From DASWTL01 sp036405495 (GTDB lineage Bacteria > Bacteroidota > Bacteroidia > Sphingobacteriales > Sphingobacteriaceae), in assembly GCA_036405495.1 (NCBI GenBank), contig DASWXL010000023.1, forward strand, positions 1-8,754: a stretch of DNA of 8,754 nucleotides. Reading direction: 5' to 3'. Both the position numbers and the translations under genes were made by a program. A model generated the notes under the pieces. The model saw nothing but the letters and a program-made list of their open reading frames with translations. It was not told the DNA's origin and did no database searches. Position 1 is the first letter of the stretch; each line of letters opens with the position of its first letter. Positions 6,779-8,754 of this stretch are shown here, piece by piece.

Positions 6779-8071
6779 ATGAAGATGAAAATTTTAAAGC
6801 AAATATTATTTGTACTGTTTACCGGCATTTTCTTGTTTTCGTGCGGTAAAACTGAACAAGGCCCTTCTCTTGTGAGTACAGCAGGTGCGGACGCCGTTGA
6901 TCCTTACTTAACAAAGGATCATCATGGCAATCCTGTTATTTCATGGACGGAGAAAGACCCTAGCGACTCACTTTATCGGCTAAAATATGCAGTTTATGAT
7001 TCGGTTTCAGCAAAGTTCGGAAAACCTGTTACAGTTAGTACATCCATCGGTGCAAAAGCTTCGGCTGAAAGTATGAATAAAGTCGGCTTCAAGAAGGATG
7101 GTACGGTAATAGCCGTTTTCGCAAAGCGATTTGAGAACGAGAAAAACCCCTATGCCGGAGCGATCTATTACTCAATGTCAGCCGATGACGGTCAAAACTG
7201 GTCAACTCCAAAATTCCTGCATTCTGATACTTCGCGTGCATATGGCCGTGGTTTCTTTGATATTACCAATTTAAAAAATGGCGAGCTTGCTGCCGTTTGG
7301 CTCGATGGCCGATTTGGAAGGACCATCAAAGGATCGTCGCTGTTTTTCGCCTCTACCGAAAAGGGAAGCGGTTTTGACAACGAGCAATGTTTAACTCAGG
7401 GAACCTGTGAATGTTGCCGGACTGATATCCTTACCGACACCCACGGGAATATTCACATCGCTTTCCGGAATATAATGTTTCCTTCATCGCTTTTAGGGAA
7501 ACAAGCCCGGGATATGGCATATGTTTCATCGTCTGATAATGGCAAAACGTTTGCGTCTGTCAAAACGATAAGCAACGATCACTGGGCCATCGAAGGTTGT
7601 CCGCACACCGGCCCATCGTTGGCATCTACCGATCAGGCAGTTTTTGCGACATGGTTTACCGCGGGCGGAAGCTCAGGAGTGTATTACACCGGCTTGCCAG
7701 GATCTCAGGATAAATTCAGTCCGCGGAAGCCCTTAAGTACCGAGGGTCGTCATCCTCAAATGATTTCGATAACGAACAACAGTTTAGCTTTTGTTTGGGA
7801 AGAAGCAAGTTCTAATCATCCTGCAAAGGGAAGCAACAGTCATTCTCATGTTCACATGGCTAAAAATGAGGCTTCAGCGGCGTCATCAACCATTGTGTTA
7901 AAAATTCTAAATGGATCGAATGAAGCAAAAAACATTGCTCTAACGGATGGCGAGCTTCCTGAACATCATCCTGTTTTAATCAGTGTGGATGACCAATTAC
8001 TAATAGCATGGGTCAGGGAAGAAAACGGTCGGGCCGGCATTTACTTTACTACCGTTGATCCAAAAAAGTGA
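6779..8071 (+). CDS. Asp-box (sialidase-like) lipoprotein with CxCC cluster
   Basis: This 430-aa lipoprotein has the lipobox LFSC with lipidated C22. Two Asp-boxes of pattern S-x-D-x-G-x-x-W/F (S134-W141 and S251-F258) and repeated W/F-rich strands indicate a sialidase-fold beta-propeller. A true FRIP motif and a convincing arginine triad are not evident, so glycosidase activity is doubtful despite the likely automatic name exo-alpha-sialidase. Unusual is the cluster C204-x5-C210-x-C212-C213 (QGTCECCRTD) with a further C274 in GCPHTGPS. A His-rich run (SHSHVHM, 354-360) and HH pairs at 48-49 and 396-397 are also present. This suggests metal binding at the cell surface or in the periplasm. ATG 6779 follows the receptor stop directly; ATG 6785 is an equally possible start two codons later. 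The tight link suggests work with the receptor, perhaps as a substrate-binding partner (inference). Confidence 0.88.
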   Translation: MKMKILKQILFVLFTGIFLFSCGKTEQGPSLVSTAGADAVDPYLTKDHHGNPVISWTEKDPSDSLYRLKYAVYDSVSAKFGKPVTVSTSIGAKASAESMNKVGFKKDGTVIAVFAKRFENEKNPYAGAIYYSMSADDGQNWSTPKFLHSDTSRAYGRGFFDITNLKNGELAAVWLDGRFGRTIKGSSLFFASTEKGSGFDNEQCLTQGTCECCRTDILTDTHGNIHIAFRNIMFPSSLLGKQARDMAYVSSSDNGKTFASVKTISNDHWAIEGCPHTGPSLASTDQAVFATWFTAGGSSGVYYTGLPGSQDKFSPRKPLSTEGRHPQMISITNNSLAFVWEEASSNHPAKGSNSHSHVHMAKNEASAASSTIVLKILNGSNEAKNIALTDGELPEHHPVLISVDDQLLIAWVREENGRAGIYFTTVDPKK

Positions 8072-8100
8072 TCGTTGTTCCCTTAGATTTTTCGTTTGCT

Positions 8101-8116
8101 GGCTCATAGCCTTTTT
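8101..8116 (+). terminator. Weak terminator candidate behind the lipoprotein gene
   Basis: GGCT (8101-8104) and AGCC (8108-8111) form a 4-bp stem over a 3-nt loop, directly followed by TTTTT (8112-8116). The arrangement is right for an intrinsic terminator 30 nt after the stop codon of the last gene of the receptor unit, but the stem is very short. Confidence 0.3.
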
Positions 8117-8404
8117 GTTGTCAGTGATCAGTTAGATCGTAAGGTCGAAGATCCGTTAAGTAGTAGAATTGATAAGACTTTAAATGACATCGGCGCTACT
8201 ACATCAGAATGAAGGATGAAGATGCGGCTTCCGGCATACGGAGATTTAAACAAGAACATCAATTGGACATTCTGGCGTTGTTTCACAAAAAGTCTTTTAA
8301 ACGATGTTTTCGGTTCCGATACAGTAAAATAAATGGTCCTGGCCAATTCATTTCCCGCTCTAATGGTCTGATATCGCCCTTGTGATCTTAATCATTCGAA
8401 TTGC

Positions 8405-8416
8405 TGACAGCTGTCA
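8405..8416. repeat. 12-bp perfect palindrome, possible operator
   Basis: TGACAGCTGTCA is its own reverse complement and directly abuts the TTG (8417-8419) proposed as the -33 element of the next gene. A dimeric regulator bound here would touch or overlap RNA polymerase. No regulator family can be named from the sequence. Confidence 0.35.
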
Positions 8417-8447
8417 TTGAGGGCAGACTGGTCTCGTGCGACTTTTG
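8417..8447 (+). promoter_or_regulatory. Promoter-like element before the last gene
   Basis: TTG (8417-8419) and GACTTTTG (8440-8447) are 20 bp apart. The second matches TAnnTTTG at all but the first base. The first in-frame start codon begins 13 nt later, a spacing like that seen at the promoter near 3985. The mismatch keeps confidence moderate. Confidence 0.45.
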
Positions 8448-8459
8448 TAGTATAAAAAC

Positions 8460-8754
8460 ATGGTCATGAAAACACCACAAGATACACAACTGGAGCAGGA
8501 ATTGCAGGAGCTCCATATGGTCAGCTCCGGCTGGATCTCTGATATCCGTTTCATTCAGGATGAAATAAAGGATTTCAAACAGCTGATACATAAAACACTT
8601 CCTCGCGTCAATGATGATCAGGTGATCCGGGTACGGCAGTTGGATAGCACCCGTGTGAGACTTGAAGAAAAGATCAACAAGATACAGGGCGAAATACTGG
8701 ATCACCTCAAAAAGATCGAACCGCTTATTCAAAACTCGAAGCAGGCGATTGAGC
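8460..8754 (+). CDS. Helical coiled-coil-like protein of unknown function (3' end cut by window)
   Basis: An open frame starts at ATG 8460 (or at ATG 8466, two codons later) and runs without a stop to the window end, giving 98 visible residues. There is no signal peptide. The sequence is strongly charged and helix-forming, with few glycines or prolines and heptad-like spacing of Leu/Ile (LEQELQELHM at 11-20, VRLEEKINKIQGEILDHL at 66-83), which suggests a coiled coil or helical bundle in the cytoplasm. The segment SGWISDIRFIQDEIKDF (23-39) resembles, from memory, small uncharacterised Bacteroidota proteins. Codon use matches its neighbours and a promoter-like element precedes it. Function is unknown; it appears unrelated to the nos and receptor genes. 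The open reverse frame opposite it is a shadow. Confidence 0.75.
   Translation, partial: MVMKTPQDTQLEQELQELHMVSSGWISDIRFIQDEIKDFKQLIHKTLPRVNDDQVIRVRQLDSTRVRLEEKINKIQGEILDHLKKIEPLIQNSKQAIE

Larger units (their letters stand above)
8072..8459. other. 388-bp stretch without a convincing gene
   Basis: This stretch holds no recognisable conserved gene. A weak hairpin GGCT-CAT-AGCC followed by five T lies at 8101-8116, 30 nt behind the lipoprotein stop, and may be its terminator. A 58-codon forward frame (8209-8385, MKDEDAASGIRRF...) and a 72-codon reverse frame (8346-8128) exist, but neither has recognisable motifs, a promoter or a ribosome binding site. A 12-bp palindrome (8405-8416) and a promoter-like element lie at the right end and are listed separately. 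The segment may be plain spacer or hold decayed sequence. Confidence 0.6.

Noticed and set aside
6779..8071. Functional sialidase
   Set aside because: Asp-boxes only show the fold; no FRIP motif or clear catalytic residues are visible, and no glycan-use genes lie nearby.
8128..8346. 72-codon reverse-strand frame
   Set aside because: It has no recognisable motif, promoter or ribosome site, and its composition looks like random translation of a noncoding stretch.
8209..8385. 58-codon forward frame in the intergenic stretch
   Set aside because: It has no promoter, ribosome site or family signature; it could be a remnant but cannot be supported.
8388..8732. 114-codon reverse-strand frame at the right end
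   Set aside because: It lies opposite the forward helical protein, which has better composition, a plausible promoter and consistent codon use; this is a shadow frame.
1..8754. CRISPR arrays, insertion sequences, tRNA or rRNA genes
   Set aside because: No regular repeats, transposase frames or structured RNA genes were seen on either strand.

Overview
The window reads as chromosomal DNA of a Bacteroidota bacterium, probably of the Sphingobacteriales/Chitinophagales kind. Four things point there: a TonB-dependent receptor with an N-terminal carboxypeptidase-regulatory-like domain, a promoter of the TTG / TAnnTTTG type, weak or absent Shine-Dalgarno sequences, and a denitrification accessory cluster in the order typical of clade II (atypical) nitrous oxide reducers. 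All convincing genes lie on the + strand.

Region 1 (1-3903) is the 3' part of a nos (nitrous oxide reductase maturation) operon. A probable C-terminal tail of an upstream gene (possibly nosZ or a cytochrome c, not identifiable here) ends at 28. A strong GC-rich hairpin (34-59) follows, then a four-helix membrane protein (88-708), nosL (710-1147), nosD (1167-2399), nosF (2387-3106) and nosY (3099-3866). The last five genes are separated by 1 nt, 19 nt or overlaps, so they are almost certainly co-transcribed. NosL (periplasmic copper lipoprotein), NosD (periplasmic beta-helix protein) and the NosFY ABC transporter together deliver copper for the CuA/CuZ centres of NosZ. A 12-bp perfect inverted repeat ends the operon; its two arms also each look like a Crp/Fnr-type binding site.

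Region 2 (about 3955-8071) is a second transcription unit starting from a Bacteroidota-type promoter. It encodes a small exported Cys-containing protein (4004-4369), a TonB-dependent outer-membrane receptor (4454-6778) and a lipoprotein with sialidase-like Asp-boxes plus a Cys cluster and a His-rich segment (6779-8071). None of the three is a textbook nos gene. The position directly behind nosDFY and the Cys/His/Met content suggest, by inference only, a copper (or other metal) acquisition module feeding NosZ maturation, comparable in role to the NosA/OprC outer-membrane copper receptor of Pseudomonas. This is the most interesting part of the window.

Region 3 (8072-8754) is a 388-bp stretch with no convincing gene, followed by a promoter-like element with an adjoining 12-bp palindrome and the first 98 codons of a helical, probably coiled-coil protein that runs off the window.
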